Position numbers and translations under genes: made by a program
Shown here: positions 22,486-32,720 of the stretch, one piece after another
How the letters are laid out: each line of letters starts with the position of its first letter
How positions within the stretch are numbered: the stretch's first letter is position 1
NCBI RefSeq assembly: GCF_026914185.1
Contig: NC_070571.1
Coordinates: forward strand, 3,100,001-3,164,000
Direction: 5' to 3'
Length of the DNA stretch: 64,000 nt
Source: Puccinia triticina
Taxonomy: Eukaryota > Basidiomycota > Pucciniomycetes > Pucciniales > Pucciniaceae
Notes under the pieces: model-generated
The model's input: only the letters and a program-made list of their open reading frames with translations
Told to the model about the DNA's origin: nothing
Database searches by the model: none

Positions 22486-23803
22486 AGGGTTTTTCACCTG
22501 TACAGTAATGTTAAGGTATTATGTAATCTTACTGTTTGCATGTAACTTAACTCTTATAACAACAGTACATTGGAGTAACTGTATTTAACTATGGCTACCT
22601 GTAATTTAATGTATAACAAGAGTACATTCTTAAGCTTATATCTGAATGTATATATGTAATAAAGGTGCAAAAGGAATGTACTATGTGTAATGTGCGTTGA
22701 GCTGACTGCAACAACAAACATTAATGGTTGCTTGCGCCAGATTCAAAGAAGCTACAGCAACGGCACAGCGGCTTTTACGGAAGGAACAAATTTTCCACAT
22801 CACCAGCAGAACACTCCTGAACAACCAATGGACTTTTAAAGCAATGGAAGCCTTCCTCACTATCTCAGCTCGCCTCCCCCAATTCTGGCCAGAGGGGTTG
22901 TATGACAACACTCAATGACCACCTTGACGCCTCCCAGGATCCCCTCTCCCCCTTCTCCTATTCCTTTCCCCCACCCCCTTTTTTTCTTTCTACTTGTGCT
23001 CCAATTGTACAAACTCAGAATCTCCAATATCCCTCTTGCCTTCTTAGTACAGTTTGTACATGAACTTGTAAACTTTAGACAGCTCTACCTATCATATGCA
23101 TATGCATAGTGCACAATGTCAAATCAAATCTGCACTAAAAAAATGTGTAATGTGAACAATTGTAGCCACTTGGTACATGTAAGGTACTGTGACACGTACT
23201 CTGTGGCTGACATCTCATCTCATATTGTTCCTGTTTGAATTTATCAGTGTTTTATCCACTTTTTATCAACCAATGACTAGCTGCGGCAAGGCAGGCACCC
23301 AATTCAAAAACAGGAATGACAAGGTTCTGAGCTTCAAAAGCCAACCAGAACCAGCACCTGGCCCCTGCGGATTCAACTAATGTGTTCCTGTGGAACAGTA
23401 TCTTTTTTTAGTTTTTAACTGATTGTCAATTTACAGGGCTGCAATGATATGGTTTCCTTTTGCAATTATTATGATATATCATCCTCCCTCGAGTCTAGAA
23501 GTGTTGGGTCCTGCATCTTCGCTAGCATTTAGCTGCTTTCTTGTTCTCCTACAGACGCTAATTAATCCAATTAATAAGTGGCTTACTGTTTCAAGCCTCG
23601 CGTTTTTGCAGATCCGGTCACAATGGAATGGAGATGGCTTTGGCCCACATTTGGCCTAGAAAGAATAAATATCATTCCTCTGTAGCACAACGGTCAGGAA
23701 GCATCGCAAGCTTCAATAACCCCATCAAGACGCACAAACGCCAGTTCAAGTCGCATCGGAGCCAGTTGGTTTGCAAGTTCTCGAGTAAAACGCGGCGGAC
23801 GTC
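22486..23803. other. Intergenic, no confident gene
   Basis: Mixed AT-rich sequence with only short ORFs. A tRNA-like stretch at 23686-23770 contains A-box- and B-box-like motifs but does not fold into a proper cloverleaf. Confidence 0.5.
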
Positions 23804-24382
23804 ATGAAACTCTCGACGATCATGCAGAGGATCGCGCTGAAGGTTCTCCTCCTGTCGCCGACGATCTGGTGCAATCACGTTGTGATATGCGCCCATTGTC
23901 ATGAGCTCTCGGCCGACGAATGTGTGTTGCCCAACTTCCCTAGTCTGGCCCCATGTAGAGGAAAGCTCCCCCAGGCCCAGGGTGGGGGCCCATGTCTCAA
24001 GCCGCGCATCCAGAGGTATTCGCAATGCAGGCGCTCCGAGTGCGGACGATTCACCGGCCAGAATCTCAGGATCGGCGGTCAAGCTTGCAAGCATTGGATC
24101 AAGTACAAAATCCCGAGCGACATATGCGCCCATTGCGGACATCCCACAGCCTTCCAGTGTGAGTTAACTTACTACCCGAATCTGGCCCCGTGTAAGGTCC
24201 TGCTCTCCAACGGTGAAGAATGCGGCGCGGTGCGCACCCAGAGGTACTCGCAATGTATTCGAAGCGAGTGTCGACGTTTCACCGGCCAGAACCTCGAGGT
24301 TGCCAGTGAAGGATGTTTCCATTGGAATAATTACAAAATCCCCGAATTCTACAATTTCTTGTCTGTAGATCAAGAGGAATAA
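23804..24382 (+). CDS. Secreted Cys-rich protein with two tandem domains (candidate effector)
   Basis: A 192-residue single-exon protein with an N-terminal signal peptide (MKLSTIMQRIALKVLLLSP). Two homologous repeats follow. Domain 1 (about 29-106) and domain 2 (about 107-182) share CAHC-x7-C-x10-C, with APC before a variable loop, then C-x10-C-x4-C-x14-C. Shared strings are QRYSQC, RFTGQNL and YKIP. Eight Cys per domain and two nearby CxxC/Cx4C pairs suggest zinc ribbons or disulfide knots. The protein at 8117-8551 has one domain of the same layout. Secretion, repeats and local duplication fit an effector family. The molecular function is unknown, and I recognise no named Pfam domain. Confidence 0.75.
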   Translation: MKLSTIMQRIALKVLLLSPTIWCNHVVICAHCHELSADECVLPNFPSLAPCRGKLPQAQGGGPCLKPRIQRYSQCRRSECGRFTGQNLRIGGQACKHWIKYKIPSDICAHCGHPTAFQCELTYYPNLAPCKVLLSNGEECGAVRTQRYSQCIRSECRRFTGQNLEVASEGCFHWNNYKIPEFYNFLSVDQEE

Positions 24383-24450
24383 GAATCATCATCATCTTGG
24401 CCTGGTACTTGTAGCTTGTCATGCAAAATTGTGCAAAAAAATCTTGGTTG

Positions 24451-25565
24451 CACTGCAAGAAAAACTCTAGAAACTGCCTGCAGTTGAGATGCAAGAGCTC
24501 AAAGCAAGCTGTGCCTCATGCAAGAATCAAGCACTGGTTGATTCCATGCACATTGTATAATTTATGCAAGAGTGAGTCTGAGGTACAAAAAACTGAGTAC
24601 ATGCAGGCTCCAAAATACTGAGTTGATACCTGTGCAAATTCCCCTTTCATATGAAAATTCCCCTTTCATGTGCACATACCCCTTTCATGTGCACATGTCC
24701 CTTTTTTATGTGTTCACCCCTTTCATAATGTGTCCATACCCCTTTATGTGCACATACCCCTTTCATGTGTGTGTATCCCTTTCATGTGCATGTATCCCTT
24801 TCACAATTAGGGTGTTCAAAGTTGACTTGCATAAAATCATAAAACCATAAAATCATAAAATTCTAAGCTGAAAAAAATATGTTGCACCCAAGCACTCAAA
24901 TTAGAGCAACATTTCTAGAATGGTACATATGAAATCATCACTTGAAAGTTTTATGATTTTATGATTTTATGCATTGAGAATTTTATGATTTCAACTTTGA
25001 ACACCCTTAATGTGTACATACCCTTTTCATCATGCATTCATGACCCTTTGATGTTTACATGTCCCCTTTCAGTTTTTTACATCCCTTTCAATACCCCTTT
25101 CATCATTCAGGTGATGTTTACATATCCCTTTCATGTGCAAAGACCCCTTACTGCACATACCCCTTTCATGCATACATACCCCTTTAATCATTTGTGTCTT
25201 TTCTGTGTTAATACACCTTATCACATTCACCTTTCATGTGTACATATTCATTTCATATGTAGATATCCCTTGCATGTGTACATACCCCTGTTATGCTATT
25301 CTGGCTGGATTCAATGGCAGATGGAGTGTTTACTAAAAGCAAATAAAAGGTTGCTCAGGGGTATGCTCATTTGCAAGGTTGAACATTTGCCTCAGCCTAC
25401 TGCATGAGCACTACAGCATATTCAGCATTGAGATGCTGAACAAGGTACACACTCAAGGTGCACCAGCATGGAATTTGGGTGCTTGACTCCAGCTTGAGCT
25501 GAGGCTTGATTCAAGCTTGCTGCATCTCAACTGCAAGCAGTTTCTCTAGAGTTTTTCTTGCAGTG
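24451..25565. mobile_element. CACTA-like non-autonomous element
   Basis: The termini CACTGCAAGAAAAACTCTAG and its complement form imperfect inverted repeats of about 60-70 bp including GCAGTTGAGATGCA. A 3-bp direct repeat TTG flanks it (24448-24450 and 25566-25568), as for CACTA elements. The interior carries degenerate repeats around CCCCTTTCATGTGCACATA (24640-24805 and 25010-25290) split by a MITE. There is no transposase. Confidence 0.7.
24810..25006 (+). mobile_element. Tourist-like MITE, copy 3, nested in the CACTA-like element
   Basis: Almost identical to 9209-9404 (197 bp against 196 bp), with the same GGGTGTTCAAAGTTGA termini and TTA on both sides (24807-24809 and 25007-25009). Confidence 0.8.
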
Positions 25566-25884
25566 TTGCATTCTTCAAAAAAATGTGCTTCGGTGTCCCC
25601 CCCATAACTTTAGGCTCCTTATGATTACTAGCCTCTTGAGATTGACTAATTCCATCCTGAGCGCAAAGCGCCCAGCTCCAAAGCAGCAACTTGGGAAGCA
25701 ATGGGGTTTGTTGTTGTGAGAATGCAGAAAGCACACATTCTTTTTTTGGCCCTATATTTTCCAAAACTAATCCAAAATCCTCATGGAACATGTAATGAGT
25801 ATCCAAGAAGCTCAGATGCATTCTCCATTGTTTTTTTTTTTTTAATTTTTTAAAGACTTACTTCGCCCACTGTGAAAAACTCTT

Positions 25885-25988
25885 TGCACACTGTGCCAGT
25901 GGGGGTTGTCTGCACACTGTGCCAGTCAAGGTCATCTGCACACTGTGCCAGTGGGGGTCATCCGCACACTGTGCCAGTGTGGGTTGTT
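25885..25988. repeat. 26-bp tandem repeat, four units
   Basis: Four head-to-tail units beginning TGCACACTGTGCCAGT, with variation mainly in the last ten bases. Confidence 0.85.
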
Positions 25989-27223
25989 GTTTTGACATCC
26001 AAACCCCAGCGCGCGCTTCCGCCACAACTCTCTGCACACTGCACATTGAAATGTATAATTTTTCAATTTATTTTGCTGCCAGCCAGCAGAGGGAATTTTT
26101 CTTGCCCCATACAAACTTAACCCAAGTCCCTTGCTGCTGCGGGTAGGGATGATAATTGGGCGGGCGGCCCAAACCCGGGTCAGGTTTGGGTTGGGTTTGG
26201 GCAACGCCTTGCAAGAAAAAATCAATGTTGGCCCGACCCGGCAGACCCGCCACTGTGTCCGGGCCGGGGCGGGCGGCCCGTTGGGTCCCACCGGGCCACC
26301 CCCGTATAGCCAGGGGCGGGGAACCAAGCAGATATTGTGCGAGTCTCACATGATATCAGATATCCGCTTGCACCAGGGTGGTATCTGACCCAGACCAGTA
26401 CAACTACAAACACCTATTGACTCTCGACTATCAACTTTTGGCTTGAACTCTTGACTACATGGCTGAATCTACTGGCAAGGAAAGTAACATTCCAGTCTCT
26501 TCCACTGGACCAAATATGCAACCAAATCAATCTGGTGATGACCCGCCTCCGACTCCACTGCCAGCAGATACCCAGAGCAAATCACAAGAAGAGATCAGCG
26601 GCAGCCAATCAAAGAGGTGAAAACTCACAAGTGGTGTGTGGAAGCACTTCTCCAAGTTCATAGGTGAGTTATTCTCTTTCTGCTTTCCTGAATCTTCCCA
26701 TATTTCCTACTCTAGCCATTCCAATATTTTACTAACATTCTTTGGTATGGGCATCATTTTCTAGACACAGATGGCAAGGAGAAGGCCAAGTGGAATTACT
26801 GCAAAGTGAAGCTTGTAGGCGCCTTGTCCGCTGGAAACAAACATCTCCATCAACACTCAAAGAAATGTCTCATTGAGAAAGGAGCTGTCATGGTGAAACA
26901 AGGTCTTTTGAACTTTAGCTTGTCAATCACGTCTGCCGGCCACACCGTCTGGATATACAATCAAGATTGATCTTGCAAACGAATGGCAGAAATGGTAATT
27001 CAACATGAATACCCCTTTGCAATGGCTGAGCACAAAGGCTTTGTCAATTTCATGAAAGAAACTCAGCCTCAATTCAAGATGCCCGGACGCCAGACTCTGT
27101 GAAATGATTGCATCAAATTGTTCAACGAACAAAAAGCCACCTTTATCAATCTCATTGCAAAGGACGCCAACCATGTTGCACTCACAACCAATCTATGGAC
27201 AGCCTCCAATCTCACTGGATATA

Positions 27224-27384
27224 CAGTCAAACCCTTGAAACCGCATACCCCTTGGTGGACAGAATTTGCTATGTGGTTACAAGGGTTAGCTACAGGCCAA
27301 AATTAAATTTTGGTGGACCCAAATCAGTATGTGGTTTGGGAGGTTATGCCCTTATACAAGTATGTGGTTTCACAGGTTTGACTG
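27224..27384. mobile_element. Tc1/mariner-type MITE in the hAT transposase
   Basis: A 161-bp element with termini CAGTCAAACC and GGTTTGACTG, flanked by TA (27222-27223 and 27385-27386). Precise removal joins LTGY to MVITAHY in frame, matching the related hAT copy at 19 kb. Confidence 0.85.
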
Positions 27385-28211
27385 TATGGTGATCACGGCC
27401 CACTATATCAGCGCACAATGGAGCCTTGAGAAGTTAATCATCAGTTTCCAACCACTTCCGCCTCCGCACTGTGGCCCTGCTATTTCCGACCGACTCAGTC
27501 AAGTACAACGTGATTGGAAGCTTATCAACAAGCTAGCTTTTGTCACAGTTGACAACGCAGCCTCAAACACAGCAGCCCTCATTAGACTTCAACAGTATGT
27601 GGATGATTGCTCTGCTACTCCGGGCGGTGCAACTTTGTGTTATTTCCATGTGCGCTGCTTAGCGCACATTATCAACCTCATCGTCAAGGATGGGCTGAAA
27701 TTCTCCGGTTCAGCTGTTGATCAACTACGCAACAGTGTTCATTACATCCACGGATCACCAAGCCGCATGGATGCCTTTGAAAAGGCGCTCACTGCAGTTG
27801 ACATTGAACTCAACAAGAAACAACCTTAGAAGGATGTTCCGACGCGGTGGAACTCCACTTACCTAATGATTGATTCTTCCTTACCCTACAAGCTAGCCTT
27901 TGAGGAACTAGTGATCCAAGACAAGAAGTATGACTACTGCCCAACCGAGGCTCAATGGGAGGAACTGGCTTCAATGGAAAAGTTCCCCAAGCCATTTTAT
28001 CAAGTTTGTTGTTTATTTTTCTTCTCAATTATATTTATTGGACCATTTTGGACCGAGTCACTTATATTGGTCTTGTTTTAACAACAGTTTTGTTGAGTGG
28101 CACCCAATACCCAACCATCAATTATGGATATCAAGCAATGTCAGCCATTGAACAGCAACTAAACCATTTTGTGGCCCATCCAAGTGATCTCATGAACATT
28201 GATGACATGAT

Positions 28212-28566
28212 TATAGAGGTAGTATATGTTGGTACACCTCACACCTGTGCATATAGCTCAACGGTAGAGCAACCCAGCATGCATTGGGGAGATGCAGGTT
28301 CAATTCCCCCTTTCCGCACTATTCCTTTTACTCGCTCTACAGGTTATGAGCCCAGCGCTATAGGCAGCTGCGTACCTGGGATGAGCCTCTGGGAGGATTA
28401 GTGGGCTCTGTCACCGGTGTAGGTGTACAGGGGGTGTATAGAGGTAGTATATGTTGGTACACCTCACACCTGTGCATATAGCTCAACGGTAGAGCAACCC
28501 AGCATGCATTGGGGAGATGCAGGTTCAATTCCCCCTGTCCGCACTATTCCTTTTACTTGCTCTACA
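28212..28566. mobile_element. SINE-like insertion built of tRNA-like modules
   Basis: A 355-bp insertion flanked by ATGAT (28207-28211 and 28567-28571). It contains a tandem repeat with a period of about 224 bp. Each copy begins with a tRNA-like head (GTGCATATAGCTCAACGG, an anticodon-like loop CATGCAT giving TGC for Ala, then GGTTCAATTCC). Between them, on the opposite strand, lies a Met-like anticodon arm (GGGCTCATAACC). Removal joins NIDDMI to KPMKAKFEKYW in the hAT frame. Confidence 0.65.
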
Positions 28567-29499
28567 ATGATCAAGCCAATGAAGGCCAAATTTGAAAAGT
28601 ATTGGGAACCATCAAAGGAACTTCTGGCCATTGGTCTTATTCTTGACCCCCAATTTAAGATGCAATACCTCCGCTTTCATCTTGAGAAGCACACTGCGCC
28701 AAATCAGGAAATCAATGAATTTGTCGGAAATGTGTGATCAACTGTCTTTCAACTATGGAACCTGTATGCTCCAGCTTCATCATCTGCCGCTGATCCAACC
28801 GCCAGTCAAAATCAAATGATGCCAACAAAAGCAACCAACAAGTACTTGACTGCCTTCCATCAGTACATGGCTGGAACCATTGAAGCTTTGCCAAATGCAC
28901 CTGCAGCTGAGTAGGATCTTTACCTCAAAGAACAAAATGTGATCCTCTCCAACGATTCTGATTCCGAGTTCAACCTGCTTGGCTGGTGGAAAATGAATTC
29001 ACCTTGATTCCCATCACTATCAAAGATTGCCAGGACAGTGCTCATGGTCCCAGCAACGTCAGTAGCCTCTGATTTGGCTTTCTCTACAGGCGGGCGAGTT
29101 CTTGATGATTATTGAATGCGCCTGAATAAAGATTCTGTTGAGGCATTGATCTGCTCTCAAGACTGGATCAAGGCTGCCAAGGGGGCAGCCTTGAAGTGAT
29201 TTTTAATGTTATTTCCCTCATCATTACTAAAATTATACACACAAATTATTTTTTCACCATTGTTTTTTCACTGCAACTCCCTGGGAATCAAGTCAAAACA
29301 ATTTTGAAGGCTATTTATCCTACATTCTTATTTTTATTTTCCTGGCTCCTTATGGTTTTTGGGCAGGGCCCGCCGGCGGCCCGCGGGCTGTCCATGGGGG
29401 CCCAAGTCATAAACTGGTTTGGGTTCGGACATCATTTGAATGAGGCTGCCCCACCCCAGCCCGTCCATCAAGTTCCCGGGCTGCGTTGGGCCGGCCCAT

Positions 29500-30137
29500 G
29501 TAGAGACTGTAAAATGAAGATGTGTCTGGTGAGAGTCAAACTCACAACCTCAGCTATGCTGAGACACATACTAGAGTGCTGCCTTTACCAACTAGGCTAC
29601 AGACGCTTGTGGCTGCCAGCTGGGTGGTTGGTTGGTAGTGCTCATGGGTTGATCGGACAGCCCCCCATACTGTGGTGACACATCATGGTAGCAGACTAAC
29701 AGACAACTCAACACCCCCCCTTGCTACATGATGGGAAGTGGGGATTGACCCCAAGAGAGAGTGGGAATGAGACCCAGGAAAGATGATCAGCGTAGGGATT
29801 GAACCCGTGATCTAGATGTAGGCTTATAGGGGGTTTGTGTGGTCTTACAAGTAAGCATTCACAAATTCATCAATTCTCTATTGTAATCAAGTAGCGCTCA
29901 GGTAGCTTTGGGCTCATAACCTGTAGAGACTGTAAAATGAAGATGTGTCTGGTGAGAGTCGAACTCACGACCTCAGTTATGCTGAGACACATACTAGAGT
30001 GCTGCCTTTACCAACTAGGCTACAGAAGCTTGTGGCTGCCAGCTGGGTGGTTGGTTGTTAGTGCTCATGGGTCAATCCAACAGCCCTCCATACTGTGGTG
30101 ACACATCATGGTAGCAGACTAACAGACAAATCAACAG
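29500..30137 (-). repeat. Two direct copies of a tRNA-derived repeat
   Basis: Copy 1 (29500-29715) and copy 2 (29923-30137) are about 95% identical. On the minus strand each contains A-box-like TAGCCTAGTTGG, a long variable-arm-like hairpin CTCAG/CTGAG and a perfect T-arm in copy 2 (GTGAGTTCGACTCTCAC), so a tRNA-like internal promoter is present. The spacer holds a Met-like arm shared with 28340-28360. I see no intact acceptor stem, so these are tRNA-derived repeats rather than tRNA genes. Confidence 0.55.
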
Positions 30138-30164
30138 CCCAAGCCTGCCCAATTATCATCCCTA

Positions 30165-32440
30165 GCTGTGGGTGTCTGGTCTTGCAAAGAAAGCCTCCAA
30201 TAGCCCTTGGCAGCGTGCTATCACCCCTTTTTGGTGTGCCAAGATTCTGAGTTTGGCTGGGTGGTTTCTTCAAACCATCACAGTTCCTTGCCCTCAAAAC
30301 GTAAAAGCCTAAAACTTTGCTTGGCACAAAGCCTTGTATCTTGTGTGTCATCCCACACAATCTGAGTTGTGTTACAACACCTCTTCAAGGTTAAATAAAT
30401 TATCAAAGTAAATAGAATCTTGGAGCTTACTGAAGCTGAGTAACAGAAGGGATCCGTGCTGATCCGTGCTCAATGACTTGATACATTTTTTTGACTTACA
30501 GCAATGGTGGGCCAGATACGCTAACAGTAGCTGTAGTGTAGCGTAATGTTAGCTTTTTTAGCTACGCTATGCAAAAGTTACTGTTAGCAGCCAGGATTAT
30601 CCCGCTAACGCTACTCAAAAAAAAGAAAAGCGCAAAAACGCGCCTGCGTAGCGTTAGCGGTTTTTTTTGTCAGCCGCTAACACTACATACTTTTGTGGGG
30701 AGCGGTGTTAGCGTATAATAAAGCTACGCTAACATTTAGCGCAGCTTTTTTCTTTTCTAACGCCCCCTGGGCATACAAATGGGCAGAAACAGCCTAGTTT
30801 TTTTTCCAGCCCTAGAATAGCGGGGAATTTATTCCATGACACTACCAGAGGCAAAATTCTGTTAGCAATCAATGCACTAAGCTACTGGAGGGCAAAAATC
30901 TGTTAGCAGTCAATCCGCTACGCTAACAGTTAGCGTAGCAATATTTTTTCTGCCCTAATGGTTTTTTTAGTGTTAGCGCAGAAACAACAAGCTACGCCAC
31001 ATGTCTGGTTTAGCGGCATAAAATCCTGCCACCACTGCAAGTTTTTGCCCAAAAAGAATTGCCGCTATGCTAACGCGTAGCGGCCCTGTAGCGTAGTATA
31101 GCACAGCGGCCCTGTAGCGTAGTATAGCGCAGCGGCCCTGTAGCGTAGTATAGCGCAGCGGCCCTCTAGCGTAGTATAGCGCAGCAGCCCACTGTTGCTT
31201 ACAGTCAACCCTCTTGATTGCCGGCACAGACTGTCCATCAAGACCATACAACCCTCTGGATGATTGGTACAGACCGGTCCTTGAGGTGATATGTACAACA
31301 CCCTGGATGACCGGTGATGACCAGGCTGTGCCGGTCATTGAGGGGACTTGACAGGACCCCGGAAAGCCCCAACCAAGCTGCCCCATGTAAATTTTGCTAA
31401 TTCCGGGTTTTGGATACGTGGGAAAATTGGGTTTTTCCCACTTGGACCCAGTTTGGATACGTAGTACATGAGGAGGTTTTTTTGGGAGAAAGGCCCACCG
31501 GGGCAAAATTAGACAAAAACAGCCTCTTTTTGGCTGGGAATTGAACCCAAGACCTAAATAATTGGTTTTTCTTTCCAGGCAAGCCCAAAATATACCAATT
31601 ACATTAGGAGCATCTTTGAAAAACAAACCAATTTAGATACATATCCAGTGATTTACATGAGGAGCATTTTGCAAAAAATGTCCCCTGGATATGTTTTACA
31701 TGAGGCGGCTTGGTAGGGGCTCTCTGGGGTCCTGTTCATGGAGAGGGTTTTATCCTCTCAATTACTGGCACATATGGTCATTGAGAGTGTTGAGTCCCTT
31801 CAATGACTGGCACATACCGGACTAGCAAGCACGGTACTCAAGCTAGCTGTATGTCAAACATGCTATGTATTAATCGGAGAGTCTGTGCTCTAATTTTGTG
31901 ATTGATTTCTGCAAGTCTGGGTTATAAACTTGGTAACAGTCTTAAGGTTTATTTGTCTTGTTTAATGTTTCAGGACTTACTTGTGTCAGTAAATAAAGAA
32001 AAAAATACAAGGCTCAGCACTTGCATGTTGAGCTGATCTGGAGCAAAAAAGCAAAAGCCCATTATGGAATCAGGGAGGTACAAGGGGAAAGGTGAAAAGA
32101 GGGGTGAAAAACCCATTCTTTGTGCGCCAGAATTGGCAGGTATGGTGCAAGTCCCTCCTGCCAAGGGCTATTGGAGGCTTGCTTGGCAAGACCAGAAGCC
32201 CGCAGCAGCAAGGGACTTGAGTTAAGTTTGTGCCTCATATGAAATTCTTGGATACTTTGGAACCCTTCAAATAACACAAAAGAAAGGTGAAAAATAAATA
32301 CTAAAAATAATCTGAGTGCCTGCTCCTGTCTGCCCGGGGGTGCTCCCCCGGGGATTTCTGACCCGCCAAAACTCAATCTCTCACGGCACCCGCGGAATCC
32401 GCCACAGGTCCCCAACTTTGCTTGGGGATCAGGGCCTTGG
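30165..32440. other. Repeat-rich region without a recognised gene
   Basis: It contains a run of CGCTAACG/TAGCGTAG-type short repeats (30530-31080), the 26-bp tandem at 31079, isolated palindromic units with ATGACCGG (31200-31345 and 31740-31825), and at 32110-32250 the unoccupied paralogue of the sequence flanking the 26144-30164 hAT element. No protein-coding gene is supported. Confidence 0.6.
31079..31192. repeat. 26-bp tandem repeat, about four units
   Basis: Units GCGGCCCTGTAGCGTAGTAT followed by AGCGCA, repeated head to tail with one or two substitutions each. Confidence 0.9.
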
Positions 32441-32720
32441 GCGGCCAGTACCGGCAATCAAGAGAGAACATACATGATACACCCTCCCGAGGGCCAATAC
32501 CACCGATTGAAAGAGCACATACACTCTCTCAATAGCCAGTACTGGCCCTCGATAGAGTGTATGTGCTCTCTTGATCGCCGGTACTGGCCGCCCGAGGCCC
32601 AGAACTAGCCATCAAGGGGGTTTAGGAGAGTGGGCTCTCCTGATGGCCAGTACCAGTCATTGGGAGAGCTTAGGCTTGCATGCAGCTCTCACAATGACTG
32701 ATACTGGGAATCAAAGGTAA
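32440..32720. repeat. Palindromic minisatellite array A7
   Basis: Units with CCAGTACCGGCAATCAAGAG and the complement-like CTCTTGATCGCCGGTACTGG; the outer pair (32441-32468 and 32566-32593) forms one long palindrome. The motif differs from the other arrays but the design is the same. Confidence 0.75.

Larger units (their letters stand above)
26460..29198 (+). pseudogene. hAT transposase pseudogene within the 26144-30164 element
   Basis: The frame starts MAESTGKESNIP. After an intron (donor 26664, GTGAGT; acceptor TTCTAG at about 26764) comes a BED-type finger (WNYCKVKLVG ... HLHQHSKKC). Then follow ALTTNLWTASN, VTVDNAASNTAALIRL, HIINLIVKDGL and the C-terminal dimerisation region with LGWWKMNS, SDLAFSTGGRVLDD. 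At least six in-frame stops break it (for example after QSKR, QTL, KKQP, VGNV and PAAE). A second intron at about 28003-28087 is GT-AG. Two insertions, 27224-27384 and 28212-28566, interrupt it, and removing each with one target-site copy restores the frame. Confidence 0.85.
26144..30164 (+). mobile_element. hAT element, 4.0 kb, with nested insertions
   Basis: Ends are TAGGGATGATAATTGGGC and the complement CCCAATTATCATCCCTA. The flanking 8-bp repeats are GCTGCGGG (26136-26143) and GCTGTGGG (30165-30172), one mismatch. Host sequence on both sides matches 32150-32240 (minus strand), where the same sequence continues uninterrupted, so that locus is an empty-site paralogue. The element carries a hAT transposase pseudogene and tRNA-derived repeats near its right end. 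Confidence 0.85.

Noticed and set aside
23686..23772. tRNA-like sequence upstream of the two-domain secreted protein
   Set aside because: A- and B-box-like motifs are present and CTCTG can pair with CGGAG, but the anticodon stem does not form and the loop would read TCA.
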